From positions 1,798,001 to 1,862,000 of the forward strand of contig JALUTQ010000045.1 of the NCBI GenBank assembly GCA_032718865.1: a stretch of DNA of 64,000 nucleotides, given 5' to 3'. The notes below the pieces were generated by a model. It did no database searches. It was not told the origin of the DNA and saw only the letters and a program-made list of their open reading frames with translations. A program made the position numbers and the translations under genes. The DNA is from Tilletia caries. Lineage: Eukaryota > Basidiomycota > Exobasidiomycetes > Tilletiales > Tilletiaceae. Shown here in pieces: positions 32,878 through 42,354 of this stretch. Within the stretch, counting starts at the first letter, position 1, and each line of letters starts with the position of its first letter.

Positions 32878-33417
32878 ATGCTCATCGGCATGCTGTTCGC
32901 CATCAGCGGCGTGAATGCAGTGAGTCTCGTCTGTAAATTCTTCTTCTCTTTTCCTCACGCTGACATCTCCCTTTGCTATCTTCCCTCAACTCGGTTCCTT
33001 TCAGTCTCCTGTTGAAGACAAGTGTACAACGGTCGCGGACCGATGCCAGACCAAAAACTTTGATAGAGAATACATATTCTTGGTACGTTGCGTGTATGAC
33101 GTTTCAAAGACCCTGAAGATACTGTACTGACATCGCACTCCCCGTCTTGCTTTCTGCTCCACAGAGCTGTACATGCCTGTCATGGTCTGTTAACGGTCAC
33201 CACGTACGTTCCCGAGCTAAAGAGCGCGTTCTGATTCATTGCGCGACCATGCTATTGGACTAACGTATCAGACCTTTTGACAATTTTTGTGCAGTCCTGC
33301 TTCAAGGGATGCAGGAAAGACGGCAATGGGATACGTTTCTGCTCGATACGGTGTCGGGAATTTCACCCAGATGATATACCATGCCCCCCCATGCCGGAGA
33401 ACTGCAACTGGGGCTAG
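32878..33417 (+). CDS. Secreted cysteine-rich protein, 4 exons
   Basis: Exons 32878-32919, 33005-33082, 33165-33203 and 33295-33417 join in phase 0 with GT-AG borders. The product is 93 residues. MLIGMLFAISGVNA is a short, hydrophobic secretion signal. The mature part has ten cysteines: CTTVADRC, SCTCLSW, SCFKGC, FCSIRC, and a C-terminal CPPMPENCNWG. The even number and the close pairing suggest five disulfides. I know no matching family. The first exon is in-frame closed upstream by a TAA, which supports this start. Three introns in a 280-nt coding region, each at a phase-0 border, suggest that the exons may be shuffled disulfide modules. An effector-like or hydrolytic-inhibitor role is only a guess. 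Confidence 0.65.
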
Positions 33418-33714
33418 CCATTCGCCGCCGCAGGACGAGCGATACTACGTCAGCTTCGCCTTCCCGGCCGAAGCCTTCTTGCAACACTTCCACTTCCAAC
33501 AGGTCCGCGCCACACCCTCAAGTCGCGCAGAAGATACACCATCGCACCACGAACGTACAGTCTCAAGGCCGGAGTGAGGTACCTCCAAGCACCATCCTTC
33601 TCAGCATCTCAGTCCTTCTTCAGTCCTTCGGCCCTTCCCAAGCCTCGACCATTCCCTAGTCTCCACGGCCAAGCTCCATAGTCAGCCTAGTATCAGCGTC
33701 CCCACTCGACGTGA

Positions 33715-34012
33715 TGTGCGCCTGTATCGGTTTCGGAAGAATGAGGATCCGTCGGCCGCGCCCAAGTCGGATGATGGGTGGGTCGACGGCAGTGCAACGT
33801 CGGAGGGAGCTCCCGAAGACACCCGGGCCGAGCCCCGATTTGATCTGCAGGAAAGGTTCTGCACTCTCCTCCTCCCTTCGGGCACAGAGAAGAAGCAGAA
33901 CCACATCATCTCGTCGCTCGGTCACGCTGCCTCTCGAACCCACCTTCATCCTCGACGCACACGGACGCTGCTCGTTGCGTTGGCCTCAGTTTTGTGCATT
34001 GTTTTTTCTCCC
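33715..34012 (+). repeat. Split direct repeat A1
   Basis: This is the left terminal repeat, matching A2 at 41744-42041 almost base for base. The differences include TGCGCCTG versus TGCGGCTG at the start and CAGTTTTG versus CAGTCTCG near the end. It ends in GTTTTTTCTCCC and directly precedes the first ORF. Confidence 0.85.
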
Positions 34013-34014
34013 TC

Positions 34015-34950
34015 ATGTCCCTCGAACAAGAAGACGCACCAGTTCAAGTGTTTGGCGAGCCAACATGGACGCCCCTAGGCTGGTCATTGTCACCAACACG
34101 CATGCTCGAGGCCGCAGAACTCTCCATCCGACTGTACACCGAGGGCCAGCCGGACGTCACGGCAAGGATTCACGCCATCTATCAGACCCATCTGAACGAC
34201 GAGGAGAACCCGCAAGCCGCTCATTACAGGACGCTGGAGGTCAGCACCGACCGCCTTCCCGAGGACATCAGCGACGAGCTTCTCCTGGTCCACAATCTGT
34301 TGGCCAATTGGAACAAGACCCACAAGCGACTCGGGCGCGTTCCGTGGCGAGAAGACGACGAAGACGCCGAGCGGGAGCCACCTTCACCACCAGCGGTTGC
34401 AGCAGCTCCACCGCCCTCGCGAGGTGCGGAGAAGCAGCGCAGTGTTCCTTCACCGCCCCCACGCGAAGTTCCCACCGGAAAACGCGGCAGAGTCGCCAGC
34501 ACGGTGACGCCAGACCAAGACGGCGCTCGGCCCGACGGCAAGCGCAGAACTGTGACCATTCACAGAGGGGTCAGCAGCTCGGAGGGAGCAGGCTCGCTCC
34601 GCCCACCGAAGAAGACCATCAAGAAGGTCGTCGATATCGAGTTCGTCCACCTCTGGCTCCTCAGCAGGGAGGCCTGTCGACGCGCAGCGGAAAAGGAAAC
34701 CGGCTTCAAGAAGCCGATGTTCCAAAACCCCGACGGCAGCTTCGTCGAGGTGGATGAATCTTGTCCCGACGGGTACATACCCGAGGGCGACCTCGACTGG
34801 AAGCTCTGGAACGATTGTGCTACGATGCGTGAGTAGTACGATCACTCCTTTCCCTTCCCATCTCCTCCCATCGCAGCGGTTGTCCACGTACGCCTATGCA
34901 ACTTCACTTCCTTTGAAGTGAGGTCGGCCCATGCGCCGTGGGTCTGGTCC
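34015..34950 (+). CDS. First ORF of the Ngaro-type element (Gag N-terminal part or accessory protein)
   Basis: The start is MSLEQEDAPVQVFGEP at 34015. The frame continues through a helical section (AAELSIRLYTEGQPDVTARI) and a Pro/Arg-rich linker with a basic block near residues 140-180 that could enter the nucleus or bind nucleic acid. It then continues to DIEFVHLWLLSREACRRAAE and DGYIPEGDLDWKLWND. After ATMR a strong donor (GTGAGTAGT at 34833) is followed by an acceptor (CATCGCAG, ending about 34878), so the reading may continue by splicing. I recognise no domain. Its position ahead of the Gag zinc-finger part suggests it is the N-terminal Gag moiety. Confidence 0.5.
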
Positions 34951-35179
34951 ACGTACCTGGAGACTCAGCCCACGAGCTGTGATCGGGCCAGTCCACGTAC
35001 TGCGGGAGAAATCGCAGGGAGGACGAGATGCGCTCACGAGCGTGGTGCCCACGCGCACCGATTTGCGCACAATGAGCCTCGGCACATGTTCTCTGGAGCA
35101 ACGCCGCCATGAAAACAGAACCTCATCCAGCGTTGAATCAGTCAGACATGGCGCTAATTACTCTTGAATTTTCAAATTG

Positions 35180-38100
35180 CCTGATAACGTAGAAGAGAAG
35201 ATTATGGGCGAGCACGGCGTGGACGAAGACATTCAAAACATGTTCAAAGCAGCGCACCATGCCATCTTTCATCACGATCTCGCCGAGTCCCAAAGAGCCG
35301 CTCTTCAGAAATTGTGATAGATGGCTCCACGTGGCCACTATCTTATCTTTCCTCCTCACTATCTCTTATCCCTTCCTCTCACACATTCCGCATAGCAACA
35401 TCACTCTCACCTCCACTTTCCCACACTATTCTCTCTCGACCTCATCCTTTCTCTTTCTTCTCCACTTTCCTCTCTCCTTTCTCTCGGCCGAGATCTTTCT
35501 CTTTCCTGTCACCTTCGCATCGCACTCCCCACTGTACTTAGTTCTCCACATCGAACTACATACCTCTTGCCTTTGCCTTTTTACTAGTAGCTGCACCAGC
35601 TATCTAGTACATGGTGATGAGTGAAGGTTCTTTCCGCAACGCCTAATCAGCTGCGCGTACGTGCCCTTGATCGCTCTCCCTCCCTCACTCCACCCACATC
35701 CTTTCTTCTACCTTTTTCAGACTACGCCATGATATTCTTCTGTCATCTTCACCTCATTCCTCTCGCTCGCGCTGCCGAGGGTCCCACGTCGTCTTGGCCT
35801 GCCGCCGAACAGGGCCACTTCGACATCGGCCCGTCAACCAGCTGCAACGACCCTTTTTCTTTCTACGTTTACGTCTTCCCACCCTCGCATCACATTCTCC
35901 GACGGCATCTTCACACTGCTCGACAGCGGCAAAGTCAGCACCATTCGTATCAACGGGCGTGCTCTCCCCCCTTCAAACCGAGCAGGCTCTCTTACAGAAC
36001 GACATCATCGAGTTCGCACGCGACAGCAAATCCGAATTCAACCCAAACATGTCATGCCGGGTCGACCTCATCACTTCCACCTCAGCAAACCTCCAGCTGC
36101 CTGGACCCTACACCTTCACTTCATCCAAGCGCGGCCCTACATATGCGCGCGAACAGGACACTTGGCGGAGCATTGACGACATGGCTCGACATCACGGCTT
36201 TTTCTTCCTTCAAATCCGCCCCGCGAATCGCTGCATTCACCTTCAGCTCATGCACGGTAACAACGCGCCGTCTTTTTCCTCTCTTCCGCGACGATCCCGT
36301 CCCATCGACCTCAGGTCCGACGCTCGCTTCCTCTGTCACTTTTAGATACGGGGATTTTTGTCGACGCATTTAACGCCTCCACACCCAACGTCGAAGATTC
36401 CCCCTCGTCCGAGTCTTCCGAGCACCTCCAAACACACAGAAGTCTCGACGACATTGCTGTCACTGGCACAAGTGAATCACCCGGTGACCGCACCACTTGT
36501 TCGCCCGCTCCATCAGATGCTCTACCAATCACGATTACCGGCAAACGGCGGGCGTCGGACCATCGCGCTGCGGATTCCGAGACGGAGGAGGTGAACAGCG
36601 AGGAATCTCCGATCACGTATGAGGGCACCAATGACAGGATCTCGGGGTGCTTCGATTCAATCCGCCAAGCCGGATCCACGAGTACTGCCACTTCGGTACT
36701 CACATCGGTATCCGCCACCGACACACTGACATCGACGCGGCGGCCGACTCAAGCAGCTAAACCCGGCAGTTTCCCAGGCACGACGGACTCGGTAAACCGG
36801 TCGCTGCTTACATCTGCGCCGGGGGGTTTCGCGCCTTCCTGTTTCGCCTTCGTCCCTGTCTACATGGGTGGGATCTGCTGTCACTGCTATGTCCAGCATA
36901 AGTTCGGCGTGGGTTCGACTCCGAAGCGACATCTTACGCGACGTGCCCAGATCTTGCTCCGCTTCGACACCCTTATCCACCCCTGCAGTGACAAATGGAT
37001 ATCCAGGAGGCTCGCTTGCTTCCGCCGACATCGCCCTTCGGCAGGTCAAGTCCGCGTGGCTGGACTCTGTTGTTTCTCGACAGGCACCGACTGTTCCACA
37101 CCAGGCGCGTCCCAGTACGCTGGGGATGATGCCCTTCCATTCCAGTACCCCGTCTCCATCCACGCGTTGCGCCTTCAGTCCAAATTCAGCTCCTTCAATG
37201 CCCAGACCGATCACGGATATCAAGCAGAGCGGCATGTGTCCTCACGCACAACCCGTACATGCTGTTTCGCTGTCCTCGCCATCCTTTTTCAACTCCATTT
37301 CCTCTGCCAGTCCCTCCTCCGTCCTATAACGACGCTTCCACACCTATGCGCCCCTTGCCATGCTCCACCGCCGGCGTGATCGCCTTGGCAAATCCAACTT
37401 CAACGCCAAATCCACGGTTTCAGCTTCTCCGACCACTTCCCCACACACAGGCAGCAACACACCACTCGCAGCTACTTGCCCTTCTCCCGGCTTCGTATCC
37501 TCTCTCGCTCCTTCCTCTGTTGATCTGCTGATCCCCATCGACTGCATTGCGGGTTTTTCTACGACTCGGGGCAGTCGCTTTTTTTTGGGGCGGCATGTGA
37601 TAGATGGCTCCACGTGGCCACTATCTTATCTTTCCTCCTCACTATCTCTTATCCCTTCCTCTCACACATTCCGCATAGCAACATCACTCTCACCTCCACT
37701 TTCCCACACTATTCTCTCTCGACCTCATCCTTTCTCTTTCTTCTCCACTTTCCTCTCTCCTTTCTCTCGGCCGAGATCTTTCTCTTTCCTGTCACCTTCG
37801 CATCGCACTCCCCACTGTACTTAGTTCTCCACATCGAACTACATACCTCTTGCCTTTGCCTTTTACTAGTAGCTGCACCAGCTATCTAGTACAAATACTA
37901 CGCCTGGAATCGAGGTACCTGGTGCAGGGAATATCACCTGCTCATGCAGTCGGGTTCGGAGGAGCCGATATTCGATCTCGCAACGGTCAATCTGGCGGAT
38001 CTCGACGTCTACGTGAGGAAGGAGGAAGAGCGGGCTCGGACGGAGCAAGACACGAAGTTGGCAGCATTGCAGGCCAAACTGGATCATCTCTTGGCAGCGT

Positions 38101-38522
38101 CAGCAGCTCGGCCGTTAGAAAGTCATGCCCTCCCGTCTCGCAGCTCGATCCCTCCTCCATCATCGTCAAAGAGCCGCAGCAAGACGAAGAGGGCGGGCGA
38201 CCGCAGCTCCTTTCGGACCGAAATCGCCGGAGTCGCAAATGCGGCAAAGCCCTCCGCCTGCGCGCGATGCGGAGGAAGAGCAAGGCACGACGTTGCGCAC
38301 TGCGACAAGACGCACTTCGCCAAACCCAGCTGCTCCGCCTACGAGACCATCACCCGGCGCGACAAAGACGACGGTCCCCTCCTCTTCAAAGACAGTGGCA
38401 CTCCCGTCTGCCTCAACTTCAATGGCGGACGGGCCTGCAACAACAAGGGCTGCCCCGGTCATCGCTGCTCTCTTTGCGGCGTCTCGGCGCATGGAGCTCA
38501 GGCTTGCGGGCGATCCGACTGA
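35180..38522 (+). CDS. Gag zinc-finger ORF of the Ngaro-type element, split by an LTR element
   Basis: The nucleic-acid-binding part of Gag. On the left side the frame EKIMGEHGVDEDIQNMFKAA ... SQRAALQ runs to 35312. On the right, YYAWNRGTWCREYHLLMQSG continues at 37893. Removing the inserted LTR element plus one copy of its target duplication restores a single frame. Then come a Lys/Arg-containing coiled section and two Cys/His clusters: CARCGGRARHDVAHC, and CLNFNGGRACNNKGCPGHRC followed by SLCGVSAHGAQACG. These match the finger pattern of DIRS-class Gag. It ends at 38522. As it stands the protein cannot be made whole, so the copy is disabled by insertion. Confidence 0.6.
35313..35610 (+). 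repeat. Left LTR of the nested element
   Basis: The repeat is pyrimidine-rich (CT tracts through most of its length) and shares its ends with the right copy. The only difference I see is the length of a T run near 35577-35583. Confidence 0.85.
35621..37379 (+). other. Coding-like interior of the nested LTR element, no known domain
   Basis: The two largest plus-strand frames are 35621-36373 and 36591-37379. The section joining them in the second frame (36340-36830) is rich in Ser, Thr, Asp and Glu and contains a basic cluster (GKRRASDHRAAD), resembling a nuclear, low-complexity protein. Other frames hold motif-like stretches (FSDGIFTLLDSGKVSTIRIN; DIIEFARDSKSEFNPNMSCR) that could be exons of one gene. 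I do not recognise the protein. It may be a captured host gene or a diverged Gag. Confidence 0.35.
37596..37892 (+). repeat. Right LTR of the nested element
   Basis: This copy is preceded by a T8-GGGG-CGGCA sequence where a polypurine tract would be expected; that is an unusual primer region. The coding frame of the host element's Gag resumes directly after it. Confidence 0.85.
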
Positions 38523-41500
38523 TCTCCCTCCCCGGCCCTCTCCTCTCACGCTCAAGGCGGACGTATGGGCCAGCGTCCTGGACAGCCTTGGGCTCGGTGA
38601 ACGGTATGCCGATGTCGTTCGAGGTCTACGCGACGGATTTGATTTCGAATTCCTCGCATCACCGACACAGCCGTCGCCAGTAACGCACCTTCCACAAGGA
38701 CACATCAAAACGCACTCAGAGACATTGTCCTCAAAGAGCGAAAGCGCGGGGCCTACATCGGACCTTTCAGTAATGCAGCGGACGTCCAAGCCGTTCTGCA
38801 CAATCCTTTTCAATCTATGCCGCTTTCTCTCATTCCCAAACCGCCTGACAAATTCAGGCTCATTCAAAATTTCTCGGCCACTGTCGGTACATCTCCAGCA
38901 ACAAACGAGCTCATACCACGCTCCTGGGCCACCACATGGTCCACGTTCCGCCAAATTGTCGCCAACATCCTTGCCTTACCTCCCGACTCCGAGGCCTGCA
39001 CCCGCGACGTCGACTCGGCATACAGATTGCTCCCCGTTCACCCCTCGCAATGGCCAGCTCTGGTCCTTCGCACGGATGAAGGATTCTTCATCGACACTCG
39101 AGTCTCTTTCGGCATCGGTCCGGGCACCGGCGTGTTCGGCAGAGTTGGCGAAGCCGCGCTCGACATCTTTCGGGCGCGAGGTTTCGGCCCGCTTGGTCGA
39201 TGGGTCGACGACATCCTTTTCTTCCGTGTCCGTGTCGTCTCTATTGCGAGCGTCAATGCTCAACGAGCCGACATCCACGGATCCTTGGACCAGCAGCCCT
39301 TCCTTCGGCGCGGGGCCAAGTGGTGGGTCGGCGCGGAGGGAAGACGGTACGATGAATCGTACGAGTATCCGCTCCGAGCGGCAACAAATGCCGGTCGAGA
39401 AGACGGTTGGCACTACGGAGACGACGAGATTGAGTCCCTGGCCGACGAACTTGGCCTTCCCCTCCACAAACCCACGCCATGGTCCTCCACCTTCTCATAC
39501 GCAGGATACCTGTTCAGCATTTTCGACCGGCGAGCAGGGCTGCCCGCCGTCAAAGTGGCCACCTACCGCGCCGACATCGACGCGTGGCTCTCACAATCAG
39601 TTCATCGGCTCGAAGATTCCCAACGCCTCCTTGGCCGACTCCTCCACGCATCCCCCGTCGTCCTTGACGCCCCTCGTCACCTCACGCGGCTCATCGGCTT
39701 TGTCAACATTGCCGTCCGGAGCAACGCGCACCCGCGCGCGCAGCGTCATGGGAGTGCCGCCCTGGACAAAGACATCGAATGGTGGAGGGAGCATCTCTGC
39801 GGTGAGGAAGTATGGCGTTCCATTTCCCAGTATGCTCCCAAGGACATCAACCTGTTCGTCGACGCGTCTTCAGACTGGGGAGTTGGTATTTGGTGGGACG
39901 GGCACAGTGCTTCCTACCGCCTCCACCCAGACTGGCGATCACGTGGAGATGGAAGGGACATTCAGTTTGCCGAAGCCTTGGCCATTGAGGTTGGCCTCCT
40001 CCATGTCCTCTCAACAGGTTTCCGCTCTGCAGCCCTTGTTGTATACACGGACAACACGGGCGTTCAGTTCGGCGTCCCGCGCGGACGCATGCGAAACGCT
40101 GCCGCCACTTCCGTCATCGACCGCATTCATGCCCTCCAGGTCGACCGCGACGTGGTCATTCACATTCGAAGGGTCGCATCCGCCGACAACCCTGCCGATG
40201 GACCCAGTCGTGGGATCCGCAAGGAACCCGGCCTCCCGACCATCGTCCTCCCAGCTCTTGTCGCCGCAGAGTTCCTCCCTCACTGGCAGTCGCCAGCGGG
40301 AAGACGCTGACGAGGACGCGTGCCGCACCTTCAAAAGGCGGATCCTTGATCACTCTCAATCGTCGCGGCCATCGGTGGTCGCGTTGCGGCTTGCCCGCCA
40401 AGACGTGCCGGCAACAGTAGTGCCTCAGCCGCCTGATGCTCGCACAAACCGAAGGCGGTTCACGCCCCACGCGCTGACAGTGGCTCCCTCTTCCTTGCGC
40501 CCCAAGGTTTTGGCCCCGCAGAGGCTGGTCGCATGGCGTCCAATCACCGCCATCACGGGTACGCATCTGTCATCAGCAGAAATTGCTTCGATCAGTGCGG
40601 CCTTGGCCGCCTCTTACAGCGACGACACCCTCCGGTCTTACGGAACAGGTCTGGCTCATTGGCATCAATGGTGTGATGAACGTGGAGTCCCCGAACAGCT
40701 TCGGTGTCCCGCCCCTGCAGAGCTGCTCGAATATTTCATTCTGCAGCATGCAGGGAAATTCTCTTCCGACACCATCAGCACGTGGTTGTCGGGCCTTCGA
40801 GCATGGCATCGAATTTGGGGACGACTGTGGCCGGCGGGAGACATGCGTCGGACAGAACTCATTCGATACGCTGCCCTTCACGCCCCCGCAAGCAGTCGTA
40901 AGCCCTCTCGCCCTCCTGTCACGTTAGAGTGGCTGTCTTCCATTCTCCGAGTGGCAAAGCCCGACAGTCCTGGCGATGTTGCGGCAGCCGCAGCCGCAGC
41001 GGTCGCGTTCTGGGGTCTTCTACGGCTCGGCTCGGCTACCTGCTCGCCAAAAGGATTTGACCCTCGCAAGAACATATCTCGTGCGGGGATCGTGTTCGCC
41101 TCGGCGTATGGTGGTTCGCCTACGGCGACGCTTTCGCTCCCCTTTACCAAGACCAGTCCTCAAGGTCAGCGTGTTGTTCTCACAGAACGACCCGCATCGG
41201 TCGACCCCTTGGCGTTGCTTCACCGCCACCTCGCTCTCAACGTGGTCCCAGAAGGAGAAGAACACAGCCTGTTCGCATTCCGACACGGGCGAGGCATGGC
41301 CCAGATGCGACGTACAACGCTCACTTCCCGCCTCAAAATCCTGGCCCGGCGAGCCGAACTCCCCCTCATTGATGGCCACAGCTTTAGAATCGGCGGATGT
41401 ACGGAATTGTTGCGTGCCGGGAACTCGTTCGACGACGTACGGGTCCACGGACGCTGGTCAAGCGAAGCGTGGCAACGCTACGTGCGTGACCACGCAGAAA

Positions 41501-41601
41501 TAATGGCGCCCCGGCTACTCCTCGACGACGCTGCTCTGGCTCGCTTGGTCGAAGCGGAACGGGGGCAGGGCGTGGGCCCGCGCGCCGGTGCGGTCGGCTA
41601 A
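38125..41601 (+). CDS. Tyrosine recombinase ORF of the Ngaro-type element, overlapping RT
   Basis: This would integrate the cDNA. The recombinase itself occupies about 40560-41601. It has an N-terminal SAM-like part (SYSDDTLRSYGTGLAHWHQW; FILQHAGKFSSDTISTWLSG) and the catalytic part LLRLGSAT (Arg I, near 41030), GHSFRIGGCTEL (H-x-x-R, near 41385), VHGRWSSEAWQRYVRDH (H and nucleophile Tyr, near 41450-41490). All five expected residues are visible. The frame is open for 1,158 codons upstream across the whole RT-RNase H region in a different frame, so the true start is unclear. Overlap of RT and recombinase genes is known for DIRS-class elements. The 3' end is followed within 20 bp by B1. Confidence 0.8.
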   Translation: MPSRLAARSLLHHRQRAAARRRGRATAAPFGPKSPESQMRQSPPPARDAEEEQGTTLRTATRRTSPNPAAPPTRPSPGATKTTVPSSSKTVALPSASTSMADGPATTRAAPVIAALFAASRRMELRLAGDPTDLPPRPSPLTLKADVWASVLDSLGLGERYADVVRGLRDGFDFEFLASPTQPSPVTHLPQGHIKTHSETLSSKSESAGPTSDLSVMQRTSKPFCTILFNLCRFLSFPNRLTNSGSFKISRPLSVHLQQQTSSYHAPGPPHGPRSAKLSPTSLPYLPTPRPAPATSTRHTDCSPFTPRNGQLWSFARMKDSSSTLESLSASVRAPACSAELAKPRSTSFGREVSARLVDGSTTSFSSVSVSSLLRASMLNEPTSTDPWTSSPSFGAGPSGGSARREDGTMNRTSIRSERQQMPVEKTVGTTETTRLSPWPTNLAFPSTNPRHGPPPSHTQDTCSAFSTGEQGCPPSKWPPTAPTSTRGSHNQFIGSKIPNASLADSSTHPPSSLTPLVTSRGSSALSTLPSGATRTRARSVMGVPPWTKTSNGGGSISAVRKYGVPFPSMLPRTSTCSSTRLQTGELVFGGTGTVLPTASTQTGDHVEMEGTFSLPKPWPLRLASSMSSQQVSALQPLLYTRTTRAFSSASRADACETLPPLPSSTAFMPSRSTATWSFTFEGSHPPTTLPMDPVVGSARNPASRPSSSQLLSPQSSSLTGSRQREDADEDACRTFKRRILDHSQSSRPSVVALRLARQDVPATVVPQPPDARTNRRRFTPHALTVAPSSLRPKVLAPQRLVAWRPITAITGTHLSSAEIASISAALAASYSDDTLRSYGTGLAHWHQWCDERGVPEQLRCPAPAELLEYFILQHAGKFSSDTISTWLSGLRAWHRIWGRLWPAGDMRRTELIRYAALHAPASSRKPSRPPVTLEWLSSILRVAKPDSPGDVAAAAAAAVAFWGLLRLGSATCSPKGFDPRKNISRAGIVFASAYGGSPTATLSLPFTKTSPQGQRVVLTERPASVDPLALLHRHLALNVVPEGEEHSLFAFRHGRGMAQMRRTTLTSRLKILARRAELPLIDGHSFRIGGCTELLRAGNSFDDVRVHGRWSSEAWQRYVRDHAEIMAPRLLLDDAALARLVEAERGQGVGPRAGAVG
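38491..40310 (+). CDS. RT-RNase H of the Ngaro-type element (frame change near 38655)
   Basis: The enzyme copies the element RNA. The N-terminal approach MELRLAGDPTDLPPRPSPLT ... VVRGLRDGFDFEF (38491-38655) lies in the frame used downstream by the recombinase. The RT core then continues in another frame from about 38660: RGAYIGPFSNA, LSLIPKPPDKFRLIQNFS, motif A TRDVDSAYRLLPVHP (near 39010), and the catalytic box GRWVDDILFF (near 39205). RNase H follows: NLFVDASSDWGVGIW (near 39850), VVYTDNTGVQFG (near 40040) and ADNPADGPSRG (near 40190). It ends at 40310. The frame change is either a one-base lesion or programmed shifting. The W in the YVDD-type box is unusual. Confidence 0.75.
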
Positions 41602-41619
41602 CCAGTTCTAGTGGTTGGG

Positions 41620-41749
41620 AGGGCGGCCCACGACGAGCTCGGAACAACATTCAATCAAGCCCGCGCCCACCCACCTGCGGTGGGTCCTTCCCGCATTCCT
41701 TTCTCAAAACACACGGACTGAGACGATCGAAGGAGACTGCGGGTGTGCG
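41620..41749 (+). repeat. Split direct repeat B1
   Basis: It starts AGGGCGGCCCACGACG, contains the hairpin ACCCACC-TGC-GGTGGGT, and ends GACTGCGGGTGTGCG, overlapping the first six bases of A2. It appears identical to B2. Confidence 0.85.
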
Positions 41750-42041
41750 GCTGTATCGGTTTCGGAAGAATGAGGATCCGTCGGCCGCGCCCAAGTCGGA
41801 TGATGGGTGGGTCGACGGCAGTGCAACGTCGGAGGGAGCTCCCGAAGACACCCGGGCCGAGCCCCGATTTGATCTGCAGGAAAGGTTCTGCACTCTCCTC
41901 CTCCCTTCGGGCACAGAGAAGAAGCAGAACCACATCATCTCGTCGCTCGGTCACGCTGCCTCTCGAACCCACCTTCATCCTCGACGCACACGGACGCTGC
42001 TCGTTGCGTTGGCCTCAGTCTCGTGCATTGTTTTTTCTCCC
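41744..42041 (+). repeat. Split direct repeat A2
   Basis: This is the internal copy of A1. It is followed by a 183-bp spacer (42042-42224) that is absent after A1 but resembles part of the relic at 32.04-32.42 kb, including CTGGCGCCGGCTTGT. Confidence 0.85.
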
Positions 42042-42224
42042 ACCCTCCACACCCTTTTTCCTTGCATCGAGGAACACGATCGTTCCCTCACAACGTTTTT
42101 TTGTCCTTGCGTTCCAACTCTCTTCCGATTCCTCCATACGTTTTGGTTTCTTTTCTCTGGCGCCGGCTTGTTCTGTACGTACCTCTTTCATTTTGCCTTG
42201 CCTCAAACAGTGTCCCGCCCTCCC

Positions 42225-42354
42225 AGGGCGGCCCACGACGAGCTCGGAACAACATTCAATCAAGCCCGCGCCCACCCACCTGCGGTGGGTCCTTCCCGCA
42301 TTCCTTTCTCAAAACACACGGACTGAGACGATCGAAGGAGACTGCGGGTGTGCG
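42225..42354 (+). repeat. Split direct repeat B2, right end of the element
   Basis: It matches B1 and ends at TGTGCG (42349-42354), beyond which the sequence is unique. The terminal six bases repeat the left-end core. Confidence 0.85.

Larger units (their letters stand above)
35313..37892 (+). mobile_element. Young LTR element without pol, nested in the Ngaro-type element
   Basis: Two 297-298-bp direct repeats (35313-35610 and 37596-37892) begin TGTGATAGATGG and end CTATCTAGTAC(A). They differ by one T in a run (five versus four) over about 297 bp. The flanks share AAAT (35309-35312 and 37893-37896), or AAT if the LTR ends in CA. The position after the left LTR reads TGGTGATGAG, a plausible primer-binding start. 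The interior (1,985 bp) has no protease, RT, RNase H or integrase. It therefore looks like a TRIM/LARD-type element mobilised in trans, with an unusual coding-like interior. Confidence 0.8.
33715..42354 (+). mobile_element. Ngaro-type (DIRS-class) retroelement with split direct repeats
   Basis: Direct repeats show the order A1 (33715-34012), coding region, B1 (41620-41749), A2 (41744-42041), B2 (42225-42354). A1 and A2 are 298 bp with only a few mismatches; B1 and B2 are about 130 bp and look identical. The word TGTGCG occurs at the start of A1, at the B1/A2 junction and at the end of B2, as expected for the crossover core used by a tyrosine recombinase. The coding region carries an unknown ORF, Gag, RT-RNase H and recombinase. 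The element is 8.64 kb, of which 2.58 kb is a nested LTR element, so the parental unit is about 6.06 kb. High repeat identity implies recent insertion. Confidence 0.85.

Noticed and set aside
36905..36945. GGGTTCGACTCC, a perfect-looking B-box.
   Set aside because: No cloverleaf can be drawn around it; it lies in the coding-like interior of the LTR element.
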